Shown here: one piece after another, positions 1-9,212 of the stretch
Layout: every line of letters starts with the position of its first letter
How positions within the stretch are numbered: position 1 is the first letter of the stretch
DNA from: Brevundimonas sp. SL130
GTDB taxonomy: Bacteria > Pseudomonadota > Alphaproteobacteria > Caulobacterales > Caulobacteraceae
Direction of reading: 5' to 3'
Length of the DNA: 64,000 bases
NCBI RefSeq assembly: GCF_026625805.1
Contig: NZ_CP113064.1
Coordinates: 2,334,657 to 2,398,656, forward strand
Position numbers and translations under genes: made by a program
The notes under the pieces: generated by a model
Told to the model about the DNA's origin: nothing
The model's database searches: none
Seen by the model: the letters and a program-made list of their open reading frames with translations, nothing else

Positions 1-29
1 TCGCACCCGTCGCTGACCAAATAAACCCG

Positions 30-43
30 CCTCCCTCAGGAGG
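30..43 (-). terminator. possible terminator of tRNA-Gln
   Basis: On the minus strand a 5-bp CCTCC/GGAGG stem with a 4-nt loop is followed by a short T-rich stretch (GGGTTTATTT). It lies about 30 bases beyond the CCA end of the tRNA-Gln gene. The stem is short, so this is a weak call. Confidence 0.35.
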
Positions 44-74
44 GGTCAAAAGCGCTTAAATCCAGGGAGGGCGG

Positions 75-148
75 TGGCTGGGGAACTAGGACTCGAACCT
101 AGAATGACGGTACCAAAAACCGGAGTGTTACCATTACACCATTCCCCA
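75..148 (-). tRNA. tRNA-Gln (anticodon TTG)
   Basis: Read on the minus strand, the gene opens with the acceptor strand TGGGGAA and closes with TTCCCCA, a G discriminator and an encoded CCA. The anticodon loop is TTTTGGT, giving anticodon TTG for Gln codon CAA, with stem CCGGT/ACCGT. The T arm carries GGTTCGAGTCC. A promoter lies just upstream at 191-219. All four arms can be drawn; the only flaw seen is one weak pair at the base of the anticodon stem. Confidence 0.95.
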
Positions 149-190
149 GCAGGTCCGGCGACCGCTGCGCTCTCGCGCGGCGGAGGCGGT

Positions 191-219
191 CAGATAGGCC
201 AAACCGTTTTCGGATGCAA
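191..219 (-). promoter_or_regulatory. promoter of tRNA-Gln
   Basis: On the minus strand TTGCAT (214-219) and TATCTG (191-196) are separated by exactly 17 bases. This matches a housekeeping sigma promoter and places the start about 40 bases ahead of the tRNA. Confidence 0.6.
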
Positions 220-284
220 CACCCTCTTTCAGGACTATTTTCGTCGCGCGCCAAGCCCCCTGCAAAGAAGGTCGAAATGGGTGC

Positions 285-313
285 TTGCGGGGTCGGAAAC
301 CCATGGCTATAAG
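285..313 (+). promoter_or_regulatory. promoter of tRNA-Pro
   Basis: TTGCGG (285-290) and TATAAG (308-313) are separated by 17 bases. Transcription would start near 320, about 40 bases before the tRNA-Pro 5' end, mirroring the arrangement at tRNA-Gln. Confidence 0.6.
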
Positions 314-359
314 CCGCGTCCTCACTTCGGGGCGACGCCGCCAGGCCAGCCCCCACGGT

Positions 360-436
360 CGGAGTGTGGCTCAGCCTGGTAGAGCACTGCGTTCGGGACG
401 CAGGGGTCGGAGGTTCGAATCCTCTCACTCCGACCA
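360..436 (+). tRNA. tRNA-Pro (anticodon CGG)
   Basis: The acceptor strands CGGAGTG (360-366) and CACTCCG (426-432) pair and are followed by A and an encoded CCA. The anticodon stem CTGCG/CGCAG encloses TTCGGGA, giving anticodon CGG for codon CCG. The T arm has GGTTCGAATCC. A T-rich run (CTTTTT) follows about ten bases after the CCA. Confidence 0.96.
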
Positions 437-463
437 TCTTCTCTTTTTGCAAAATCCAATAAT

Positions 464-494
464 CATCACCCTCGGGCCCGCCCCGAGGATGACG
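464..494. repeat. short palindromic repeat (GAGGATGAC type)
   Basis: CCTCGGG (470-476) and CCCGAGG (482-488) form a hairpin, and the flanking TCATC/GATGA extends it imperfectly. The GAGGATGAC end recurs in the larger palindrome at 54500-54606, so both look like members of one dispersed family. Here it sits between tRNA-Pro and the convergent ilvC-like gene and may act as a bidirectional terminator. Confidence 0.55.
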
Positions 495-498
495 AAGC

Positions 499-1542
499 CT
501 ATGTGCGTGTGTCGTCGTTCGCCGCCGTCTCGCGCGCCAGACGCGCCACCTCGTTCAGATGCGCCCCCACCGCCTCGATCGGCCGCCGCCCCAGGGCCCC
601 GCGCCGCGCCAGCAGGTCGGGCGAGCCGGCGTCGTAATCCGCCATCAGGGCCCGCACGAAGCCCCCGCCCTGCACCTCGGCCAGCACCTGGTCCATGACG
701 GCGCGCGAGGCGGCGTTGATGATGCGCGGCCCGGTCAGATAGGCCCCGTATTCGGCCGTATTGGAGATCTTGGCGAAGGCGCCGGCTATGCCGCGCTCAT
801 ACATCAGGTCCGTGACCAGCTTGGCCTCATAGAAACACTCGAACCAGGCCACCTCCGGCGGATAGCCGGCCTCGACCAGTTTCATGAAGGCCGAATCGAT
901 CAGCTCGGCGATCCCGCCGCACAGCACCACCTGTTCCCCGAACAGATCGCTCTCGCACTCGTCCCTCATCGTCGTCTCGAGGATGCCCTTGCGCCCGCAC
1001 CCCAGGGCGGCCGCATAGGACAGGCCCAGGGCGTGGGCGCCGCCCGTGGCGTCCTGATGCACCCCGAACAGGCAGAAGACCCCCTCCCCGGCCTCGTACA
1101 GGTCACGGATGCGCGGTCCGATCCCCTTGGGCGAGGCCAGGATGACGTCCAGGTCGGCGCGGGGCTCCACCAGGCCGAACCGCACCGACAGGCCGTGGGC
1201 GAAGACCAGGGCGGCCCCCGGCCGCACATTCGGCGCCAGCTCGTCGCGCCACAGGTCGCGGTGGGCCTCGTCCGAGGTCATGACCGCGATCACATCCGCC
1301 CCCGCCGCCGCCTCGCCCGCCGTCATCACCGCGAATCCGTCGGCCTGGGCGCGTTCCCGCGTCTTCGACCCGACTTTCAGACCCACGACGATGTCGGTCA
1401 CGCCCGAATCGCGCAGATTCAGCGCATGGGTCCGCCCCTGGCTGCCGTAGCCGATCATGGCCACGCGCTTGCTTCGGATGATAGAAAGGTCGCAGTCGCG
1501 GTCATGAAAGACGGGAAGCGGATTGGATAGGATCTGGCTCAT
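499..1542 (-). CDS. ilvC: ketol-acid reductoisomerase (IlvC family), divergent
   Basis: NADP-dependent isomeroreductase of valine, leucine and isoleucine synthesis, converting acetolactate or acetohydroxybutyrate to the dihydroxy acid. The Rossmann motif GYGSQG is at residues 31-36. Mg2+ and catalytic acids are recognisable in ETTMRDECESDLFGEQ and in ECFYEAKLVTDLMYE, and the TAEYG block follows. The protein departs from common class I enzymes at several hallmark places: AHGLSVRFG where AHGFNIHFG is usual, and PKGIGPRIR where PKGPGHTVR is usual. The chosen ATG gives 346 aa, the class I length. An in-frame TTG at 1614 would add 24 residues not typical of the family. It stands alone, without ilvBN or leuA next to it, so it may be a paralogue. 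Confidence 0.85.
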   Translation of the reverse strand: MSQILSNPLPVFHDRDCDLSIIRSKRVAMIGYGSQGRTHALNLRDSGVTDIVVGLKVGSKTRERAQADGFAVMTAGEAAAGADVIAVMTSDEAHRDLWRDELAPNVRPGAALVFAHGLSVRFGLVEPRADLDVILASPKGIGPRIRDLYEAGEGVFCLFGVHQDATGGAHALGLSYAAALGCGRKGILETTMRDECESDLFGEQVVLCGGIAELIDSAFMKLVEAGYPPEVAWFECFYEAKLVTDLMYERGIAGAFAKISNTAEYGAYLTGPRIINAASRAVMDQVLAEVQGGGFVRALMADYDAGSPDLLARRGALGRRPIEAVGAHLNEVARLARETAANDDTRT

Positions 1543-1668
1543 GACCGCCTTCATAGCCCCATCCGACGTCGTCGCCTTCTGGAAAGCGGCCGGTCCCGAA
1601 AACGGGTTCGACAAGCACGAGGCCTTCGACGCGGCGTTTCACGCGGAGAGGTGACGCCGCCTCACTCA

Positions 1669-1934
1669 CCTCCCCGTCGGCGAAGGCCGGCGGGGAGGAC
1701 AGGCGGGAGCGTCAGCGAACGCCAGGAGGGGGCGACTCGGCGCCAGACGCTGGCAAGGGGCATGCCCACCGCCGGAGCAGCAGCCCCTCCCCCGCTTGCG
1801 GGGGAGGTGGCCCGGCGTCCGCGCAGCGGACCAGGGTCGGAGGGGGAAGTCTTGCTCGAACTAGAAGACTTCCCCCATCGTCAGGCGTGTCGCTTCGCGC
1901 CACGACCTGACACTTCCCCCGCAAGCGGGGGAAG
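1669..1934. repeat. cluster of three REP-like palindromes
   Basis: This gene-free stretch carries three strong inverted repeats. They are CCTCCCCG...CGGGGAGG (1669-1698), CCTCCCCCGC-TT-GCGGGGGAGG (1786-1807) and CTTCCCCCGC-AA-GCGGGGGAAG (1913-1934). The last two lie in opposite orientation around GAAGTCTT...AAGACTTC. Arms of 8-10 bp with tiny loops and G/C-rich flanks are typical of REP/BIME elements of alphaproteobacteria. Short ORFs across it are just translations of the repeats. Confidence 0.7.
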
Positions 1935-2059
1935 GTCTGTGATGGTCGATCACATGGCCCAGCGCGCACAATGACGCTGGTCCGTTCCTAAAGATTTCAA
2001 TGCTCTAAAAGAATCTCGCCCCGACTTCCGCGCCATAGAAGCCGGCGCCCATATGCTCT
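1935..2059. other. intergenic, no feature seen
   Basis: Between the REP cluster and the hairpin-rich segment there is a somewhat AT-richer stretch around 1985-2015 that could hold a promoter. No convincing -35/-10 pair and no gene was found. Confidence 0.3.
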
Positions 2060-2403
2060 CTTCATCCCCGCCGATGGGGAGGGCGTCGGATCCAGCGCCC
2101 TGACGGCGGCGGGGCTGTGGTCGAGCGATGAAGCCGGTGGGGAGGAGACCGCCGGGGTCCTTAGGGGCGGCGATGGATGCCGCCTCCTGCTCGCCGCACG
2201 CTTAGGAAAGCGGACCGCTGTCGATTTTCAATCGGCATGTCCGCCCCGGCGAAGCCGTCGCAAGGCGGCCCGCCGATCCGGCAAGGCTCGAAGGCTAGGG
2301 CCGCCAGCCGGAGCGCGTGTGGAAAACGACCGCGTGGGACGACGACTGCGCCGAAACGGTACTTAAAACTCCAAACCCCGGGTGCAGACCCGGCGTCCCA
2401 CGC
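2060..2403. other. hairpin-rich intergenic segment, candidate structured RNA
   Basis: No ORF here looks real, yet the segment folds into successive strong stems. CCCCGCCG (2066-2073) pairs with CGGCGGGG (2107-2114) around an inner AGGGCG/CGCCCT. A stem spans 2163-2188. GCGGAC (2210-2215) pairs with GTCCGC (2239-2244) around CGATT/AATCG. GGCGGCCC (2264-2271) pairs with GGGCCGCC (2298-2305). GCGTGGGACG (2332-2341) pairs with CGTCCCACGC (2394-2403), directly abutting hairpin CCGGGT-GCAG-ACCCGG (2378-2393). Strand is undecided; it ends 90 bases before the small gene at 2493. I could not match it to tmRNA, RNase P, SRP RNA or a known riboswitch. Confidence 0.4.
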
Positions 2404-2492
2404 CCTCCCCAAACTTCGCTGGTCGCCCGCGAAGACAGAGCCAATTCACCACACCCCAAACCCCAAACCCCACGCCCCGGAAGGAACCCCCA

Positions 2493-2786
2493 ATGCGCCC
2501 TCGCCGTCCGTCCAGCGCCCGCCATGACGACGCCTTCGTCTATACGCTGCAGCGATACCGGCTCGAGCTGATCGCCGCCGGAGAAGCCGAACCCCTGACC
2601 GAGCGCGAAGGCCTGTTCCTGCGGCAGGTCAAGGCCAATCGCCGTCCGGCCTATGCCGACTATATCGTCCCCGGCCCGCTTCTCCGGGCCGAGACCGGCG
2701 CCCTCAGACGGGCGCGGGAGGCGCGGGAGGCGTGCGCCCGCTCGACCGACGCTCCCGAACCTGAAGACCTCAGCCCGGCTTTCTGA
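2493..2786 (+). CDS. hypothetical protein, 97 aa
   Basis: An unrecognised small, highly charged and probably cytoplasmic helical protein. There is no signal peptide or membrane segment. The first third is Arg-rich, the middle has an acidic/basic helical pattern (LTEREGLFLRQVKANRR), and an Ala/Arg/Glu-rich stretch precedes a short acidic tail. A good Shine-Dalgarno (GGAAGGAA) precedes the ATG. Its 3' end overlaps the convergent methyltransferase-like gene by 17 bases. It follows the structured segment directly, so that segment could be its leader. Confidence 0.6.
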   Translation: MRPRRPSSARHDDAFVYTLQRYRLELIAAGEAEPLTEREGLFLRQVKANRRPAYADYIVPGPLLRAETGALRRAREAREACARSTDAPEPEDLSPAF

Positions 2787-3573
2787 AGCGATAGACGAAT
2801 TGATCGGTCTTGCCGCGAATGGCCGCGTCGAAGACGTTCAGGCTGTGGTCGTCGGCCGGATTGGCCACGGCCGCGCTCTCGCCCTCGAAGACGAAGCCCG
2901 CCGCCTCGACCTCGCGCTTCAGATAGTCGCCCTCGATCCGGTGCAGGGTCTGGACCGCCGAGATCCCGGTCCCCGCCGCCGCCTGGTGGTCGATCAGGAT
3001 ATAGCGGCCGCCAGGCTTCAGGGCCGCGAACACCGCCGCGTTCATCTTGGCCACATCGGTGTTGAAACCGGGGATGTGGAAGTCGTGATATTCCTGGCTC
3101 ATGAAGACCATGTCCAGCGGCTGGTCATAGGTCATGGCGTCCAGCAGGCCGTTGACCCGCGTCACATTGGGATAGGCGCCGACCAGGGCGTCGGCCATCG
3201 GGTTCTCGCGCGCCATGGTCCGCTCGGGCACGAAGGCGTAGACTCGGCCGTTCGGCCCGACCACATCCGAGAACAGCCGGGTGAAATAGCCGGCGCCGGG
3301 GCGCACATCGGCCACCTTGTCGCCCGGCGCCAGCTGGGCGAAGGCCAGGATCTCGGCCGGATGACGCAGGGGATCGCGCGCGACCTCTTCCGCCGGCCGC
3401 TTCGGATCGGCGACCGCATCCGTATAGAGCGAGACATAGGCCGGGGCGCCCAGATCGGCCGACGCCTCCTGGACGACGATCCGTTCGCCGCCGTCGGACG
3501 CGATGGTCAGGCATCCCGACAGTCCCGCCGCCAGGGCCAGAACCGCCGCACTCGCCGCCCATCGTCTGATCAT
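2770..3573 (-). CDS. lipoprotein with class I SAM-methyltransferase-like fold
   Basis: The N-terminus is a lipoprotein signal (hydrophobic stretch, then LAAGLSGC), so the protein should be exported and lipidated at about Cys21. The body resembles a class I SAM-dependent methyltransferase. A degenerate motif I (KVADVRPGAGYFTRLF) is near residues 85-100, followed by an acidic post-I strand, DMVFMSQEYHDF, and the LKPGGRYILIDH strand typical of motif III. SAM is not expected outside the cytoplasm, so either the signal is misread, the fold serves another purpose, or the enzyme stays inside. No close functional assignment is possible. It ends by overlapping the convergent small gene and starts about 150 bases from hemB, divergently. 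Confidence 0.75.
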   Translation of the reverse strand: MIRRWAASAAVLALAAGLSGCLTIASDGGERIVVQEASADLGAPAYVSLYTDAVADPKRPAEEVARDPLRHPAEILAFAQLAPGDKVADVRPGAGYFTRLFSDVVGPNGRVYAFVPERTMARENPMADALVGAYPNVTRVNGLLDAMTYDQPLDMVFMSQEYHDFHIPGFNTDVAKMNAAVFAALKPGGRYILIDHQAAAGTGISAVQTLHRIEGDYLKREVEAAGFVFEGESAAVANPADDHSLNVFDAAIRGKTDQFVYRFRKPG

Positions 3574-3723
3574 CGCCGTCTCCCCGATTTTGATGGGATA
3601 GGCTCGTATTTCGTCGATCCGCGCAAGCCGGTATCAGTTTGGAAACGATCCGAAGCCTCACGCGATTTGCGCCCCGGCCCCAGCGGCGCTAGTCCGGCGA
3701 CAGATTTCGAAAGTCACCCGTCC

Positions 3724-4722
3724 ATGCTTCCCTATCAGCCCGCCCCCTTCCCGCTCGCCCGTCCGCGGCGTCTGCGCGCCAGTCCCTGGGTGCGCCGCCT
3801 GGTCGCCGAGACCGTCCTGACCCCGGCCGATCTGATCTGGCCCCTGATCGTCCACGACGGCGCCGAGGACCGCGTCCCCGTCGCCTCCATGCCCGGCGTC
3901 TTCCGCCTGTCGCCCAAGGCGGCGGCGGCGGCGGCGGTCGAGGCGCGCGACCTGGGCATTCCGATGATCGCCCTGTTCCCCAATGTGGACGGCGCCATCA
4001 AGGACGCGGTCGGCACGGGCGCCACCGATCCCGACGGCCTGATCCCCGACTGTATCAAGGCCATCAAGGACGCCGCGCCCGAGATCGGGGTCATGACCGA
4101 CGTGGCGTTGGACTGCTACACCGACCACGGCCACGACGGGGTTCTGGAGGGCGACCGGATCGTCAATGACGCCAGCCTGGACCGCCTCGCCGAACAGGCC
4201 TTCATCCACGCCCACGCCGGCGCCGACGTGGTCGCCCCCTCCGACATGATGGACGGCCGCATCCAGGCGGTGCGCGAGGCGCTCGAGGCCAACGGCTTCC
4301 ATGACACCCTGATCCTGTCCTATGCGGCCAAGTTCGCCTCGGCCTTCTACGGCCCCTACCGCGACGCCGTCGGCTCCTCGACCGCGCTGAAGGGCGACAA
4401 GAAGACCTATCAGATGGACTACGCCAACTCGGACGAGGCCCTGAAAGAGGTCGCCATGGACCTGTCGGAAGGCGCCGACGCGGTCATGGTCAAGCCGGGC
4501 ATGCCCTATCTCGACATCGTTCGCCGCGTGTCCGAAACCTTCCGCGTCCCGACCTTCGCCTATCAGGTGTCGGGCGAATACGCGATGATCCAGGCCTCCA
4601 TCGCCAACGGCTGGCTGGACCAGGACCGGGCCATCCTCGAGACCCTGCACGGGTTCAAGCGCGCCGGCTGCGCGGGCGTCCTGACCTATTTCGCCCCCCA
4701 GGCCGCGCGGCTGCTGGGCTGA
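3724..4722 (+). CDS. hemB: delta-aminolevulinic acid dehydratase (porphobilinogen synthase)
   Basis: Condenses two 5-aminolevulinate molecules to porphobilinogen in tetrapyrrole synthesis. The two active-site lysines are visible: K203 in SYAAKFASAFYGP and the Schiff-base K257 in MVKPGMPYLDI. The segment DVALDCYTDHGHDG shows Asp at positions where zinc enzymes keep a Cys triad, so this is the Mg2+-dependent type, as in Pseudomonas. Its 332 aa are normal. An upstream in-frame extension is not supported; the ATG at 3724 gives the usual N-terminus. Its stop overlaps the ATG of the following acetyltransferase by one base. Confidence 0.97.
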   Translation: MLPYQPAPFPLARPRRLRASPWVRRLVAETVLTPADLIWPLIVHDGAEDRVPVASMPGVFRLSPKAAAAAAVEARDLGIPMIALFPNVDGAIKDAVGTGATDPDGLIPDCIKAIKDAAPEIGVMTDVALDCYTDHGHDGVLEGDRIVNDASLDRLAEQAFIHAHAGADVVAPSDMMDGRIQAVREALEANGFHDTLILSYAAKFASAFYGPYRDAVGSSTALKGDKKTYQMDYANSDEALKEVAMDLSEGADAVMVKPGMPYLDIVRRVSETFRVPTFAYQVSGEYAMIQASIANGWLDQDRAILETLHGFKRAGCAGVLTYFAPQAARLLG

Positions 4723-5291
4723 TGGGCGGCGCCGTCCATATCCGCGCGGCGACCCAGGCCGACATGGCGGCCATCACCGCCATCTATGCCGAAAGCGTCG
4801 CCAACGGACGCGGCACCTTCGAGCTGGAGGCACCGGACGCGATCGAGATGACGGCCCGGTTCGCGGCGGTCCAGGCCCTGGGCCTGCCCCGGCTGGTCGC
4901 CGTGATCGACGGCGTCGTCGTCGGCTACGCCTACGCCGGCCCATTCCGCACCCGCCAGGCCTATCGCTACATGGTCGAGGACTCGATCTATGTCGCACCC
5001 GAGGCCCGCGGTCGCGGCGTCGCCGGCGCCCTGCTGGACCAGTTGATCAATCATTGCGAGGCTCTCGGTCTGCGCCAGATGGTCGCCGTGATCGGCGATT
5101 CCGACAACGCCGGCTCCATCGCCCTGCACCGCGCCCGTGGCTTCGCCGACGCCGGCGTCTTCAAGGCGGCGGGCTGGAAACACGACGACTGGCGCGACGT
5201 CGTCTTCATGCAACGCGAACTGGGCGCGGGCGGCCAGACCCCGCCGGACGCGCCGGGCCTGCCGCTGGTGGACAAGAAGCCGGCGCGGTGA
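4722..5291 (+). CDS. GNAT N-acetyltransferase, phosphinothricin-acetyltransferase family
   Basis: A GCN5-related acetyltransferase of the Pat/bar subfamily, which acetylates small amines from acetyl-CoA. It opens with IRAATQADMAAITAIYAESV, the usual first strand and helix. It carries VEDSIYVAPEARGRGVAGAL, whose R-G-x-G-x-A loop binds the CoA pyrophosphate, and ends the domain with HRARGFADAGVFKAAGWKHDDW, a signature of this subfamily. The last 20 residues form a Pro-rich tail. The start codon overlaps the hemB stop (TGATG), so it is translationally coupled. The real substrate is unknown. Confidence 0.88.
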   Translation: MGGAVHIRAATQADMAAITAIYAESVANGRGTFELEAPDAIEMTARFAAVQALGLPRLVAVIDGVVVGYAYAGPFRTRQAYRYMVEDSIYVAPEARGRGVAGALLDQLINHCEALGLRQMVAVIGDSDNAGSIALHRARGFADAGVFKAAGWKHDDWRDVVFMQRELGAGGQTPPDAPGLPLVDKKPAR

Positions 5292-5320
5292 ATGACACGG
5301 GCGATACATTGCGGCGCCGG

Positions 5321-6649
5321 ATGGCGACGCCTATCCTCGGCGGCGTGAAGATCGTCTCGTCCCTTCTGCGGCTGATCGGCGCCCTGGCGGTGCTGAGCCT
5401 GGGCGCCGTCCCCGCAAGCGCGCAGGACCACGCCCACCACGCCGGTCACGATCTGGCCGATACGCCCGCCGACTCCCACGCCATGACCAGCCCCTACGGC
5501 CCCTGGCCCATGAGCCGGGACGCCTCGGGCACCAGCTGGCAGCCCGACTCCGGCGAACACGCCGGCATCCACACCGTCCGGGGCGACTGGATGGTGATGA
5601 CCCACGCCCTGCTGAACCTGACCTACGACACCCAGTCCGGGCCGCGTGGCGGCGACAAGACCTTCGTCTCAGGCATGCTGATGACCACGGCCCGCCGCGA
5701 CTTCGACGACGGCTCGACCCTGAACCTGCGCGCCATGCTCAGCCCCGACCCCGTAATGGGCAAGTCCGGCTATCCGCTGCTGCTGGCCGCCGGCGAGACG
5801 GCGAACGGCGTCGATCCCCTGGTCGATCGCCAGCACCCGCACGACTTCTTCATGGAGCTGTCGGCCAGCTATTCGAAGCGCCTGTCCGACAAGGACAGCC
5901 TCTACGCCTACATCGGCCTGCCCGGCGAGCCCGCCTTCGGCCCGCCCGCCTTCATGCACCGGATGAGCGCGATGGACAGTCCCGAGGCGCCCATCACCCA
6001 CCACTGGCTGGACTCGACCCACATCGTCTTCGGCGTCACGACCCTGGGCTGGGCCCACGACCGGTTCAAGATCGAGACCTCGGCCTTCAAGGGGCGCGAG
6101 CCGGACGAGGAACGCTGGGGCATAGATGCGCCGAAACTGGACAGCTGGTCGGTGCGGGGCTCGTGGAACCCGACGGCCGACTGGTCCTTCCAGGCCTCCT
6201 ACGCCGACGTCTCGGCCCCGGAACAGCTGGAGCCCGACGAGGACGAGACCAAATGGTCAGCCAGCGCGATCCATACCCGTCGCCTGGGCGAGACCGGCTG
6301 GTGGTCCTCGACCCTGGCCTGGGGCCGCAAGACCAACAGTCACGACGAGTCCAAGGACGGCTGGCTGCTGGAATCCGCCGTCCATCCGAACGAGCGCTGG
6401 ACCGTCTTCGCCCGCGCCGAACGGATCGAGACCGACGAACTGGTCCCCGGCGACCACGGCGGCCACGGCGAGCTCTATACGGTCGGAAAAGCCTCTCTGG
6501 GCGCCGTCCGCGACTGGCGGGTCGCCCCCCGCGTCCGCTTCGGCCTCGGCGCCCTCTATGCGATGAACCGCGTGCCGGACGCGCTTGAGCCGATCTACGG
6601 CGGCGATCCGGACGGCGGGATGATCTTCATGCGCCTAAAGATCGACTGA
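5321..6649 (+). CDS. exported His-rich outer-membrane-like protein, function unknown
   Basis: The N-terminus is a signal peptide ending in PASAQ, followed by a His-rich segment (DHAHHAGHD). The remainder (about 390 residues) alternates polar and aromatic residues in short strands, for example WSVRGSWNPTADWSFQASYA, as in an outer-membrane beta-barrel, though the last residues (MRLKID) lack the usual terminal Phe. Conserved-looking blocks include RQHPHDFFMEL and GEPAFGPPAFMHR. The His-rich head suggests metal binding, which is only an inference. A GTG at 5345 is an alternative start just before the signal peptide. No partner gene is adjacent. Confidence 0.7.
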   Translation: MATPILGGVKIVSSLLRLIGALAVLSLGAVPASAQDHAHHAGHDLADTPADSHAMTSPYGPWPMSRDASGTSWQPDSGEHAGIHTVRGDWMVMTHALLNLTYDTQSGPRGGDKTFVSGMLMTTARRDFDDGSTLNLRAMLSPDPVMGKSGYPLLLAAGETANGVDPLVDRQHPHDFFMELSASYSKRLSDKDSLYAYIGLPGEPAFGPPAFMHRMSAMDSPEAPITHHWLDSTHIVFGVTTLGWAHDRFKIETSAFKGREPDEERWGIDAPKLDSWSVRGSWNPTADWSFQASYADVSAPEQLEPDEDETKWSASAIHTRRLGETGWWSSTLAWGRKTNSHDESKDGWLLESAVHPNERWTVFARAERIETDELVPGDHGGHGELYTVGKASLGAVRDWRVAPRVRFGLGALYAMNRVPDALEPIYGGDPDGGMIFMRLKID

Positions 6650-6653
6650 CGGT

Positions 6654-6812
6654 TCAGGCCCGCCCGGTCTCCGCCGGGTGGGCCGACGGCGCCTCCAGGC
6701 TGCGGGCCAGCTCATAGCCGACCACGGCCACGCCGACGACGAGACCCACTCCGCCGGCGATCAGCACCAGGCGGACATGCCGGTGCAGGTGATAAAGCAA
6801 GGCGCCGAGCAT
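6654..6812 (-). CDS. small single-pass membrane protein, 52 aa
   Basis: A short ORF with a long hydrophobic helix (VLIAGGVGLVVGVAVVGYEL) after a His/Arg-containing N-terminus. The C-terminal tail is polar. It has a Shine-Dalgarno AGGATGG seven bases before its ATG. It lies between two larger genes, ending five bases from the His-rich protein gene that converges on it. Function unknown. Confidence 0.55.
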   Translation of the reverse strand: MLGALLYHLHRHVRLVLIAGGVGLVVGVAVVGYELARSLEAPSAHPAETGRA

Positions 6813-6913
6813 CGACGGTCCATCCTGTCGGATCGTCCCATTTCGATCCGTTCCAGGCATTTTACAGCAAAACCGATACCGAACTGAATCGCAGGTCCGT
6901 GAACGCGATTTTA

Positions 6914-8629
<1,716 letters not shown>

Positions 8630-8630
8630 T

Positions 8631-8663
8631 CAAAAGAAGAAAGCGCGCCCTGCGGCGCGCTTT
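8631..8663 (-). terminator. rho-independent terminator of secG
   Basis: On the minus strand a 9-bp AAAGCGCGC/GCGCGCTTT stem (8640-8648 with 8655-8663) is followed by TTCTTCTTTT. It sits 28 bases beyond the secG stop and before pyrG. Confidence 0.8.
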
Positions 8664-8690
8664 CAGGAAATCGGGTCGGTCGCCGGCCCG

Positions 8691-9128
8691 TTACTGGGCG
8701 GGCTGCTGGGCCGGAGCGGTCGCCGGCGCCGTCGTCGCCGACGGCAGGCTGGCTTCCAGATCGTCCAGCGACGGAGCCGTCGGCTGGGCCGGCGCGGCCG
8801 GTTGCGGCTGAGCGGGCTGTTGCTGTTGGGTCTGCGGCGTGGTGGCCAGCGAACCCACGGCGTCGGCGTCGATCATCGAGACCGAGGCGCGATCCATATT
8901 GCCAACGACCGTCAGCACGATCGTCAGGCCGAACAGAAGGAAGGCCAGCACCCAGGTGATCTTGGTCAGCAGATTGCCGGCGCCGCGCGCCGTCATGAAG
9001 CCGGAAGGGCCGCCGCCCATGCCCAGCGCGCCGCCCTCGGAGCGCTGCAGCAGCACGACGCCCGTCAAAGAGACGGCGATCAGGATGATGGCGACGAGCA
9101 GGATGGTCTGGAGCATGGCGTCATTCAT
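8691..9128 (-). CDS. secG: preprotein translocase subunit SecG
   Basis: Small inner-membrane partner of SecYE that assists protein export. Two membrane helices are clear: residues 5-24 (LQTILLVAIILIAVSLTGVV) and about 55-75. Between them is the SecG loop LLQRSEGGALGMGGG. A long Pro/Gln/Ala-rich C-terminal tail of about 65 residues is common in alphaproteobacterial SecG. The ATG at 9128 is used; an in-frame Met five codons in is possible. It lies next to tpiA as in many alphaproteobacteria and has its own terminator. Confidence 0.93.
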   Translation of the reverse strand: MNDAMLQTILLVAIILIAVSLTGVVLLQRSEGGALGMGGGPSGFMTARGAGNLLTKITWVLAFLLFGLTIVLTVVGNMDRASVSMIDADAVGSLATTPQTQQQQPAQPQPAAPAQPTAPSLDDLEASLPSATTAPATAPAQQPAQ

Positions 9129-9196
9129 GTAGGCGCGGAGCTGCGCCGATCAAGCGGCGGCCTCTATCACCGAAGCCGCCGGGGGGCAAACCTCAA

Positions 9197-9212
9197 GCCG
9201 CCTTCAGGCGGC
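9197..9212 (-). terminator. hairpin over the tpiA stop codon
   Basis: GCCGCC/GGCGGC pairs with a 4-nt loop that contains the tpiA stop codon. On the minus strand it is followed by TTGAGGTTTG, only weakly T-rich. It may slow or end transcription between tpiA and secG. Confidence 0.4.

Noticed and set aside
2127..2160. AGGAGACC core resembling the B12 box of cobalamin riboswitches
   Set aside because: Only this octamer matches. The expected upstream elements of the cobalamin riboswitch are not in the right order, and the downstream gene is not a cobalamin gene.
2060..2403. Permuted two-piece tmRNA or RNase P RNA
   Set aside because: No tag-peptide reading frame, no GGTTCGA...CCA end and no GAGGAAAGTCC or ACAGAA blocks were found on either strand.
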